Below are positions 38,856 to 46,350 of a DNA stretch of 64,000 nucleotides, piece after piece. A program made the position numbers and the translations under genes. Position 1 is the stretch's first letter. Each line of letters begins with the position of its first letter. The notes beneath the pieces are model-generated. The model had not been told where the DNA came from and did no database searches. It saw nothing but the letters and a program-made list of their open reading frames with translations. This DNA comes from Aquimarina longa SW024 (GTDB lineage: Bacteria; Bacteroidota; Bacteroidia; Flavobacteriales; Flavobacteriaceae): assembly GCF_001401755.1 (NCBI RefSeq), contig NZ_AVQK01000010.1, positions 1 to 64,000 of the forward strand, written 5' to 3'.

Positions 38856-39866
38856 TTAACAATATAACCCAACCCCTTTCTCTAGTCGTTCTTTAATCCT
38901 TTTACGAAGTCGTTTAGGTTGTATAACTTCTAGACTATCTCCAAAACCTAACAATAAACGTTCTAGTTCAAAATTAATTTTTACAATGATTGTAATAACA
39001 ATACTCCCATCCAAGTTTTCTTGTTCGAGAATCTGAGAATGATGTAAAGGTTTTGTAATTACATAAGGAGCATTATATGCATTGAGATAAAGTCTAATAG
39101 GAGTGGGACGCTCTCCCTGGTTTACAGTTACCCCTATGACATCTTTATAAAACTGATCAGGATCAAAATTAGTATCAACATACGAGGTCTTAAAATCGTA
39201 ATCGATGCTAATAATCCTATCTAATGCTAAATTTGAAATTCCTTTTGCTTCATTCCTTTTACCAATTAAAAACCATCGGTTATTAAACTCTTTTAGGATA
39301 TATGGGTGAAATGTAATAAGGCTAGCCGATTTAGCTTTAAAAGATTTGTAACTAAGATTTAATACCACTTTTTTCAAAATAGCTTGATATAATTCATCCA
39401 AAAAATGAAGACCTTTTAGGTTTTCATTTTTATCCATATGTATAATCGATTTATTTTTGGTCTTTTCGGTATATACTTTATCCTCTAAGCGTTGTATAAT
39501 CCCTCCAAGTTCTGTAAAAAGAGAAAAATCCTTAAATTGCTTTAACATTTCTACAGTTTCACTTAAGACATTCATGTCATTTTCTGTAATAGGAATATCT
39601 GTAATCGAAAAATCAGAATCATCATACCTATAATACTTACGATCATACACTACTATTGGAGCATTATACCCCAATTTATCACTACGCATCATTTGGATAT
39701 CTAATTGTACTGTTCTTTTACTTACGGTAGTATCCTTACCTTCATACTCATATAATGCATCAGAACAAGCTTCAATTAACCGTTCTAATGTCCATTGTTG
39801 GTTAGTGTTTTGTAAACACTTATCAATAGTTTTATATCGAATTAAAGCGTTTTTGTTTAATGCCAT
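38856..39866 (-). CDS. WYL-domain transcriptional regulator, divergent from rtcB
   Basis: 336 residues. N-terminal winged helix (~1-75: 'RYKTIDKCLQNTNQQWTLERLIEACSDAL', 'SKRTVQLDIQMMRS'), then a WYL domain (~145-240) with 'YKSFKAKSASLITFHPYILKEF' and 'NNRWFLIGKR', and a WCX-like C-terminus to 'RLRKRIKERLEKG'. WYL domains bind nucleic acid or nucleotide ligands and control many DNA- and RNA-damage responses. The gene is divergent from rtcB with 96 bp between, and the inverted repeat there lies 39 bp from its own start. It most likely controls rtcB, itself and the second copy of the site at 42767. Confidence 0.9.
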   Translation of the reverse strand: MALNKNALIRYKTIDKCLQNTNQQWTLERLIEACSDALYEYEGKDTTVSKRTVQLDIQMMRSDKLGYNAPIVVYDRKYYRYDDSDFSITDIPITENDMNVLSETVEMLKQFKDFSLFTELGGIIQRLEDKVYTEKTKNKSIIHMDKNENLKGLHFLDELYQAILKKVVLNLSYKSFKAKSASLITFHPYILKEFNNRWFLIGKRNEAKGISNLALDRIISIDYDFKTSYVDTNFDPDQFYKDVIGVTVNQGERPTPIRLYLNAYNAPYVITKPLHHSQILEQENLDGSIVITIIVKINFELERLLLGFGDSLEVIQPKRLRKRIKERLEKGVGLYC

Positions 39867-39904
39867 TTTTTTAGTATTTATCTCAAAGATATAAAAAGAA
39901 TATA

Positions 39905-41348
<1,444 letters not shown>

Positions 41349-41423
41349 GAACTTAAAATAATAAAAATACAAGTTAAAAAAGGAACTCTGTATTAAGTTT
41401 TTAATTTATAAGCTTAATACAAA

Positions 41424-41648
41424 ATGAAAACATATGAAAACAAGAAATTTTACAATTACACATTAAGTCACAAAAGAAAAAAGAGAACACGAAGTGCGAA
41501 AATTTGGTGGAAAAGTAATTCTTGGGAATATCGGAGATATTTAAGTAAAAAGTATCGTAACAAGTGTAAAACTATATTGCGAAAGAAATTAGTATACGAA
41601 GAAATAGAATTTCCATTATACAAAAAAACGTTATGGTGGGAAGCATAA
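41424..41648 (+). CDS. Small basic protein downstream of rtcB
   Basis: 74 residues, not recognised. More than a quarter of the residues are Lys or Arg ('SHKRKKRTRSAKIWWKSNSW', 'RRYLSKKYRNKCKTILRKK') with many Trp and Tyr, ending in WWEA. It is 75 bp downstream of rtcB on the same strand without a terminator between, so it is probably in the rtcB operon. The composition suits an RNA-binding accessory protein; that is inference. No membrane segment or signal peptide. Confidence 0.7.
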   Translation: MKTYENKKFYNYTLSHKRKKRTRSAKIWWKSNSWEYRRYLSKKYRNKCKTILRKKLVYEEIEFPLYKKTLWWEA

Positions 41649-41768
41649 ATTAATGATAATTGAAAAAGGGATTTAGAAGTTTATCTAGTTTTCATAAAAA
41701 TCTAATAGAATTGAAATTTTATAAAATCTTTTAGAATTCAAGAAATAATCTCATATTTGTATAATAAA

Positions 41769-41891
41769 ATGACACAAAGTAGGATACATACCGCATCAAA
41801 ATCACTGTTAAATCAGTGTGATTACCGATGGATTACTGAAAAATCTAATCGAAATAGGGCGCTGTGTAACTATTTTATATCTTTTTTATAA
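41769..41891 (+). CDS. Small conserved protein, 40 residues (family copy 2)
   Basis: ATG 41769 follows nine bases after a CATATTTG -7 element (ends 41759), the same spacing as at 32535. The peptide starts MTQSRIHTASKSLL and shares IH-A-KSL, QCD-RWI, NR and YF with the copy at 32535. Followed by the same GAAA-capped terminator. Unknown function; a leaderless message or a noncoding RNA are both possible. Confidence 0.5.
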   Translation: MTQSRIHTASKSLLNQCDYRWITEKSNRNRALCNYFISFL

Positions 41892-41923
41892 AGTGATTTA
41901 AAACAAAACTAGATATAACCGTA

Positions 41924-41950
41924 AGCGTCCAAGAAATTGGACGCTTTTTT
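41924..41950 (+). terminator. Intrinsic terminator with GAAA tetraloop
   Basis: AGCGTCCAA-GAAA-TTGGACGCT followed by T6; perfect 9-bp stem, homologous to the one at 32694. Confidence 0.92.
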
Positions 41951-41991
41951 TATGATTTTTTTTAAAAAATATGGATAAAAGTTAAGTAGTA

Positions 41992-42087
41992 CATAAAAAA
42001 TAGTATTTGGAGGCTAAGCATCAGAGAAACAGACGATTGCCAGATTATCCAAAAATCCGTTATTAAACGGACAGGAATTTCCATGCT
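41992..42087 (+). ncRNA. ~95-nt conserved intergenic element (copy 2)
   Basis: Homologue of 32891-32985 in the same position relative to the small ORF and terminator. Contains TCCGT-TATTAA-ACGGA, a 5-bp hairpin. A GATCTTTG -7-like element follows at 42160-42167. Confidence 0.45.
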
Positions 42088-42232
42088 TTTTTTGAAAATA
42101 ACTAATTGATTATCAGATAAATAAATTCAAAAAAAGCTTGGAAATTAAAAATATGTTTTGATCTTTGTATCGCAATCAAAACAATAAAAATTAAGATTGC
42201 CTTCATAATAGTTAATGATAAAATATATAAAA

Positions 42233-42352
42233 ATGATACCGAATAATTCACAACATATTACCAAACGACTCTTTAACGAGCAAAGAGAATATTGTTCTGA
42301 TCGAAACAAAATAGGTGTCTACTTTATAGAAAGGATGATGATAAGCACATAA
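42233..42352 (+). CDS. Small protein, 39 residues (possible distant family copy 3)
   Basis: ATG 42233, 65 bp after a GATCTTTG -7-like element. The peptide (MIPNNSQHITKRLF start) can be aligned with the two other small ORFs through 'H---K-LF--Q' and 'DRNK---YF', but more weakly. It ends 20 bp before a strong terminator. Function unknown. Confidence 0.4.
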   Translation: MIPNNSQHITKRLFNEQREYCSDRNKIGVYFIERMMIST

Positions 42353-42371
42353 CTTATACATACATCAAAAT

Positions 42372-42404
42372 AAAAAAAGACGCCCGAACAAGGCGTCTTT
42401 TTTT
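42372..42404. terminator. Bidirectional intrinsic terminator
   Basis: A7-GACGCC, 7-nt loop, GGCGTC-T7. Works on either strand; lies between the small ORF and the tRNA. Confidence 0.9.
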
Positions 42405-42437
42405 ATGCCTTTTTTTAAAAAAAGATAGTATAAAGAG

Positions 42438-42511
42438 GACAAGGTGGCTGAGTGGTTAAGGCTACAGATTGCAAATCTGTTTTTTTATGAGTTCGAATCT
42501 CATCCTTGTCT
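42438..42511 (+). tRNA. tRNA-Cys (GCA)
   Basis: Full cloverleaf by hand: acceptor GACAAGG/CCTTGTC, D arm from GCT...GGC (3 bp, as in Ser/Leu-type D arms), anticodon arm ACAGA-TTGCAAA-TCTGT, 6-nt all-T variable region, T arm ATGAG-TTCGAAT-CTCAT, discriminator T; CCA is not encoded. The GCA anticodon and U73 are the Cys determinants. It stands alone between the rtcB operon and a structured tRNA-like array and may be an extra or decoy tRNA, not the housekeeping copy. Confidence 0.88.
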
Positions 42512-42579
42512 CTATGCTTAATGCTATCTGTTCCACTCGATTATTTAAAAATAACATTCAACCAATTCATTTTAGTATT

Positions 42580-42756
42580 ATGAAAACAGATGTAACTACA
42601 ACAAAAGGAAAAATCCAGAAAAAGAGCTTATGGATCACTAAAGTACTATCTAAGTGGGGCTCTAATTATATCAATGCGATGAGCAAAGCTTTATATCCTA
42701 CCGAAACTAAAGAAGGGAAAAGTAAAAATGACATACATCGCATTTTTTACAAATGA
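42580..42756 (+). CDS. Hypothetical protein, 58 residues
   Basis: Not recognised. I take ATG 42580 (MKTDVTTTKGKIQKKSLWIT) as the start; the frame is open further upstream but would run into the tRNA. Basic, with a Trp/Ser-rich middle and 'HRIFYK' at the end; no signal or membrane segment. Lies between the tRNA-Cys and the operator at 42767, which it ends 10 bp before. Coding status is moderately supported only. Confidence 0.5.
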   Translation: MKTDVTTTKGKIQKKSLWITKVLSKWGSNYINAMSKALYPTETKEGKSKNDIHRIFYK

Positions 42757-42766
42757 TTTTTAGTGT

Positions 42767-42802
42767 TACGCAAATAGAATGCGTAGTATGTTTTCATCTT
42801 TG
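42767..42802 (+). promoter_or_regulatory. Second copy of the rtcB-type operator and promoter
   Basis: TACGCA-AATAGAA-TGCGTA (42767-42785) then 'GTATGTTTT' and the -7-like CATCTTTG at 42795-42802. The 8-base gap between TGCGTAG and CATCTTTG equals that at rtcB. It drives the transcript with the 70-residue ORF and the tRNA-like array. Confidence 0.78.
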
Positions 42803-42817
42803 TATTGTAATTAAAGC

Positions 42818-42889
42818 AAACCTTCTATTGATGGGGTATAATAGAGGTTTGGAGTAGTGCCCTGCTACATTATAGAAAAGGTAGCAGGG
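42818..42889 (+). promoter_or_regulatory. Two strong hairpins in the leader of the 42892 transcript
   Basis: Hairpin 1: AAACC-(T)-TCTATT with AATAGA-GGTTT (42818-42850). Hairpin 2: CCCTGCTAC with GTAGCAGGG (42860-42889), 9 bp, ending 2 bases before the ATG at 42892, so it covers the ribosome binding region. Looks like translational control of the ORF, or a separate structured RNA. Confidence 0.6.
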
Positions 42890-42891
42890 TT

Positions 42892-43104
42892 ATGATAAAA
42901 GAAAATGAAATGATAAAAAGAAGAGAATTTATTGTTGAAGCAGAAAAAGATAATCAAGACATTCTTTATGATTGGATTAGTAAAAACAGAAATCAGTTGG
43001 TTTATGTTTCTAATGAGAAAGGATGTGGTTGCTGCGTTAGTATTTTCGAAATAGAAGGAGAAGAAGAAATAGTAGAAACTTTTCCGATGGAAATATTAAT
43101 ATGA
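42892..43104 (+). CDS. Hypothetical protein, 70 residues, with CGCC motif
   Basis: Not recognised. Starts MIKENEMIKRREFIVEAEKD (a second in-frame ATG at 42910 is possible) and has 'EKGCGCCVSIFEIEGEEEI', three Cys in four positions, then a very acidic end. No signal peptide. It is the first ORF of the transcript driven by the second operator copy, directly before the tRNA-like array, so it should be co-expressed with RtcB. The close Cys cluster could bind metal or be redox active; this is inference. Confidence 0.6.
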   Translation: MIKENEMIKRREFIVEAEKDNQDILYDWISKNRNQLVYVSNEKGCGCCVSIFEIEGEEEIVETFPMEILI

Positions 43105-43124
43105 AAAGAAAAATAGAATAAGAA

Positions 43125-43140
43125 TTCGGCCTATGCCGAA
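43125..43140 (+). other. Short hairpin after the 42892 ORF
   Basis: TTCGGC-CTAT-GCCGAA, perfect 6-bp stem and tetraloop, without a T run. It marks the boundary between the ORF and the tRNA-like array and could be a processing site. Confidence 0.4.
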
Positions 43141-43167
43141 GTAAAAATATCAAGTAAGTCTTGTTGC

Positions 43168-43546
43168 GTGCTTCTGTATAGCACCATTGTATAAGGGATT
43201 GCATAAGATGTATAATTACCTTATATACAACTTGACTTGAAGGTTTGTTTATTACCAAAAATAAACATTTCTGTAGCTGTGGGTTCGATTCCCACTCTGT
43301 GAAAACAGATAGTTTAATGGATAGAACAACAGATCATCTATGTGGGTTCGAATCCCGCTATCCTATTGGATATGGCGAAATTGGTAGACGCACCAGATTA
43401 CGGTTCTGGCAGATATGGACTCATAATCCATCTTTTTTAAAGCTGATCAACTTATAAAACTGATCTCCAGCCTGTCACGCTGTAAAATATGATAGAAACT
43501 GTGATTGCAAGTCGGTTACTATAGTATTCTTGCTATAGTAGCAGTC
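43168..43546 (+). ncRNA. Array of tRNA-like arms, partly in circularly permuted order
   Basis: In order: a 5/7/5 hairpin GTGCT-TCTGTAT-AGCAC (43168-43184); hairpin TGTTTATT/AATAAACA (~43246-43267); T arm GTGGG-TTCGATT-CCCAC (43279-43295); TCTGT-GAAA-ACAGA (43296-43309); TA; D arm GTTT-N8-GAAC (43312-43327); T arm GTGGG-TTCGAAT-CCCGC (43342-43358); TATCC-TATT-GGATA (43359-43372); TG; D arm GCG-N11-CGC (43375-43391); A; anticodon arm CCAGA-TTACGGT-TCTGG (ACG, Arg; 43393-43409); anticodon-like arm ATGGA-CTCATAA-TCCAT (CAT; 43415-43431) and T6; Asp-like anticodon arm around CTGTCAC (43467-43483); long hairpin GATTGC...TACTATAG/CTATAGTA...GCAGTC (43503-43546). Each T arm is joined to the next D arm by exactly 14 nt plus the usual two bases, that is, a 3' acceptor strand fused to a 5' acceptor strand. 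No full linear cloverleaf is present. Confidence 0.75.
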
Positions 43547-43957
43547 TAGAAAGTACTTTGAAATAGTAGTGATGTTATTATAAGAGATGCATACTTTTTT
43601 GGATTCAGATTTAGGAAACTTAAGATTTTTTTTAGATACTATGTTCTTTGATCTCTTTGCTTAAAACTATGTGTGGAATGTATAAACACACCACTGTTTC
43701 CGTATTAGAAAGATGATTTGCTTTCACTGTTTTTTTTTAATAAAAATAGCATAAGGGATAGAAACAATACCCTTTTTTACTGTCCTGCACTTGTCTAAGG
43801 AAAGATAAAAAGATACAGCGAATAGCCCAATCTCTTTTAGTAATAGTAAAAAGAGGACATGCTCTACTAATAAATATACTTCAGGAGTAAGAAATACTAC
43901 CCGATATTTCTAATTGAAGTAGACAAAACCTCAGTTATGAGAATTGTCATTTAATTA
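43547..43957. other. Gap between tRNA-like array and slipin gene
   Basis: About 410 bases with no believable ORF on either strand. It includes a terminator-like hairpin (AAGGG/CCCTT plus T6, 43753-43778) and several T-rich runs. No copy of the TACGCA operator is seen here, so the slipin is either read from upstream past these hairpins or has a promoter I cannot identify. Confidence 0.4.
43753..43778 (+). terminator. Weak terminator-like hairpin
   Basis: AAGGG, 12-nt interior, CCCTT with T6. Only five base pairs, so perhaps partial termination between array and slipin. Confidence 0.4.
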
Positions 43958-45082
43958 ATGTTTAATAAAAAAATAAAAAGAATGAAACGAGTAAGAATTA
44001 ATGCGGGCAAAATAGGTTTAGTTTTCCAAAAAGGAGATTATAATCATGTAATTGCCCAAGGAACTCATTGGTTAGGATTTAATGAACGAGTGATACAGTA
44101 TGACCTTACCAAACCTTTTGTAGCACCAGTAGCACTGGAACTCTTACTACAAGATAAGGAGTTAGAGGCGATGTGGCATATAATAGAAGTAAAAGATAAT
44201 GAAATTGTATTAATGTATGAGAATGATAATTTTAAAAATGTATTGGTTGCTGGTCGTTATATATACTGGCGAGACTTGATAACATATAAATTTATAACTG
44301 TAGATCTTAGTAAAATCTATATTACAGAAAAGATAGATAAGTCATTGTTTAACCATTTTGCATTGAATAAGTATATCAGAACTTTTGAAGTTGCTGCTTA
44401 TGAAAAAGCAGTATTAATCGTAGATGACGTATATAACAAAATTTTAGAAAGCGGTACATATCGTTTTTGGAGAAATGATATCTCTATTAAGATCGCTAAA
44501 GTGGATTTACGTCAATTACAATTAGAAATCTCTGGTCAAGAATTATTGACTAAAGATAAAGCCGCTGTTCGGATTAATTTTTATACACAGTACAAGGTTA
44601 TAGATATCGAAAAAGCTTTATTGGAGAGTAAAGATTATGAAAAACAATTGTATATCACCATGCAATTAGCATTGCGAACCTATATAGGAAATTATACTCT
44701 GGATGAACTTTTAGAGCGTAAGGAGAATATAGCATTAGCAGTATTAGAAGATACGAAAGCAGAAGTGACCAAACTGGGAGTAGAGATCTATAATTGTGGT
44801 ATCCGAGATGTGATTCTTACAGGAGAAATGAAGGAGATTATGAACCAAGTACTTGTGGCTCAAAAACGAGCACAGGCTAATATCATTACTCGTAGAGAAG
44901 AAACAGCCTCAACTCGTAGTTTACTGAATACGGCTAAGCTTATGGAAGAGAACGAGATGCTTTACAAGCTTAAAGAAATGGAATATGTAGAAAAAATAGC
45001 TGATAAAATTGGAGAAATTAGCGTTTCGGGCGATGGAGGTATGGTAAAACAATTGAAAGATATATTCTCGGTGAATAAGTAG
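43958..45082 (+). CDS. Slipin / band-7 (SPFH) family protein
   Basis: 374 residues. N-terminal half has two tandem 'KIGLVFQKGDYNHVIAQGTH' / 'YEKAVLIVDDVYNKILESGTY' style segments, then a band-7 (PHB/SPFH) domain ~150-320 with 'LLTKDKAAVRINFYTQYKV', 'TLDELLERKENI' and 'LGVEIYNCGIRDVILTGEM', and a helical 'AQANIITRREETASTRSLLNTAKLMEENEMLYKLKEME' end as in slipins. Unlike membrane slipins it has no N-terminal TM hairpin, so it is probably a cytoplasmic oligomer. Band-7/slipin proteins linked to RtcB have been noted as RNA-repair companions, which fits this locus. Alternative start at Met9. Confidence 0.9.
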   Translation: MFNKKIKRMKRVRINAGKIGLVFQKGDYNHVIAQGTHWLGFNERVIQYDLTKPFVAPVALELLLQDKELEAMWHIIEVKDNEIVLMYENDNFKNVLVAGRYIYWRDLITYKFITVDLSKIYITEKIDKSLFNHFALNKYIRTFEVAAYEKAVLIVDDVYNKILESGTYRFWRNDISIKIAKVDLRQLQLEISGQELLTKDKAAVRINFYTQYKVIDIEKALLESKDYEKQLYITMQLALRTYIGNYTLDELLERKENIALAVLEDTKAEVTKLGVEIYNCGIRDVILTGEMKEIMNQVLVAQKRAQANIITRREETASTRSLLNTAKLMEENEMLYKLKEMEYVEKIADKIGEISVSGDGGMVKQLKDIFSVNK

Positions 45083-45092
45083 GTGTGTAATG

Positions 45093-45126
45093 AAGTGCGT
45101 TAGCTGTTACAGCTAACGCACTTTTT
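45093..45126 (+). terminator. Strong intrinsic terminator after slipin
   Basis: AAGTGCGTTAGCTG-TTA-CAGCTAACGCACTT, a perfect 14-bp stem with a T run. It closes the RNA-repair region. Confidence 0.93.
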
Positions 45127-45185
45127 ATGATAGACTTATAAATACTATTTACTTTTTGTTTTATAGAAAAGATTAGAATTCTTCT

Positions 45186-45199
45186 GTAACTTTTGTTAC
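45186..45199 (+). promoter_or_regulatory. FNR-like box upstream of the DUF983-Crp/Fnr operon
   Basis: GTAAC-TTTT-GTTAC, 48 bp before the DUF983 start. First of three boxes with the same arms in this module. Confidence 0.75.
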
Positions 45200-45247
45200 T
45201 GAATTAGATATAAAGAAGAAGTATTTTTATGATTCTAAAAAAATGAT

Positions 45248-45652
45248 ATGTTTTTAAAAGGAACAAAATTATACGCTATTTTATTTCTGAAATGTCCAAG
45301 GTGTCAAGAGGGGGCATTTTTAGAATCTAGCCCTTATAACCTATCCCAATTCAATAAGGTTAAAGAGAGGTGTCCTGAGTGTGATTTAAAATATAGTTTA
45401 GAGCCAAGTTTTTATTATGGATCGATGTATGTATCTTATGGAGTAGGAATTGCTGTAGCCGTTGCAGTTTATGTAATATCATTAATTTTAGGACTTACAT
45501 TAACACCAATAAGGATTTTTATTGCAATTGTTACTGCCCTTATAGTATCAATGCCATATATTGGAGCAGTCTCAAAGTCAATATGGGCAAGTATGTTTTT
45601 TAAATATGATAAAGACATAGCCACAAAAATAAAGCATCATAAAAATGATTAA
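45248..45652 (+). CDS. DUF983 family membrane protein
   Basis: 134 residues. Two CxxC pairs near the N-terminus (CPRC ~16-19 and CPEC ~39-42) make a zinc ribbon, followed by 'SFYYGSMYVSYG' and two membrane helices (~60-80 and ~87-108). Typical of DUF983. Its end overlaps the Crp/Fnr gene by 8 bp, so the two are translationally linked. DUF983 function is unknown; the context suggests sulfur or redox handling. Confidence 0.85.
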   Translation: MFLKGTKLYAILFLKCPRCQEGAFLESSPYNLSQFNKVKERCPECDLKYSLEPSFYYGSMYVSYGVGIAVAVAVYVISLILGLTLTPIRIFIAIVTALIVSMPYIGAVSKSIWASMFFKYDKDIATKIKHHKND

Positions 45653-46277
45653 AGAACTTAAAGCAAGCTATGGAGATCTTTTTGAAGCTGAATTGATTAA
45701 AGAAATAGTGCAAGTTGGAACATTTAAAGAAGTACCTGCAGGATTTAAACTAATGGATATAGGAGACTATATAAGAGGAATGCCTTTATTAGTTTTAGGG
45801 GTTATAAAGGTATTAAGAGAAGATAAAGAAGGAGATGAACTCCTATTATATTATTTAGAAAAAGGAGAAACCTGTTCTATGTCAATGACCTGTTGTATGG
45901 GGCAAACAAAAAGCGAAGTAAGAGCTATAGCAGAAACGGATGCTAAACTTATCATGATTCCTATAAGAAAAATGGAGGAGTGGACTGCTAAGTATAAATC
46001 ATGGAGGAATTTTGTATTCGAAAGTTATCATAATCGTCTAAATGAAATGCTACTTACTATAGATAGTATTGCCTTTGATAAAATGGATGAAAGACTGTTA
46101 CAATACCTTAAGGAAAAAGCTCGTGTCAATAATAATGATGTTATACATAATACACATAAAGAAATTGCATATGAACTTCATAGCTCTAGAGTAGTAATTT
46201 CTAGATTACTTAAAAAATTAGAGAATTTAGGAATAATTGAGTTACATAGAAATTATATCAGAATTATCAATATATAA
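45645..46277 (+). CDS. Crp/Fnr family transcriptional regulator
   Basis: 210 residues. Cyclic-nucleotide-binding-like domain (~10-125) and C-terminal winged helix (~140-205: 'HKEIAYELHSSRVVISRLLKKLENLGIIEL'). A cysteine-bearing stretch in the sensor domain, 'TCSMSMTCCMGQ' (~86-97), could sense thiol, persulfide or metal. Sits between DUF983 and SulP; boxes GTAAC-N4-GTTAC before its own operon, before SulP and before the dioxygenase are its most likely targets, at a distance from the -7 elements that suits class II activation. Confidence 0.9.
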   Translation: MIKELKASYGDLFEAELIKEIVQVGTFKEVPAGFKLMDIGDYIRGMPLLVLGVIKVLREDKEGDELLLYYLEKGETCSMSMTCCMGQTKSEVRAIAETDAKLIMIPIRKMEEWTAKYKSWRNFVFESYHNRLNEMLLTIDSIAFDKMDERLLQYLKEKARVNNNDVIHNTHKEIAYELHSSRVVISRLLKKLENLGIIELHRNYIRIINI

Positions 46278-46288
46278 ATAAGCCCTTT

Positions 46289-46302
46289 GTAACTAATGTT
46301 AC
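46289..46302 (+). promoter_or_regulatory. FNR-like box upstream of SulP
   Basis: GTAAC-TAAT-GTTAC, 48 bp before the SulP start; a perfect -7 element TACTTTTG follows at 46325-46332. Confidence 0.8.
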
Positions 46303-46350
46303 TTAGAAAAAACCTATAAGATACTACTTTTGATACCAGATTCTTAAGGT

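Noticed and set aside
42469..42579. Upstream extension of the 58-residue ORF
   Set aside because: It would overlap the anticodon and T arms of tRNA-Cys.
43037..43258. 73-residue minus-strand ORF
   Set aside because: Antisense to the 70-residue ORF and the start of the array; Leu/Phe-rich composition typical of chance.
43245..43457. 70-residue plus-strand ORF
   Set aside because: It runs through T, D and anticodon arms of the tRNA-like array; the base pairing explains the sequence better than coding.
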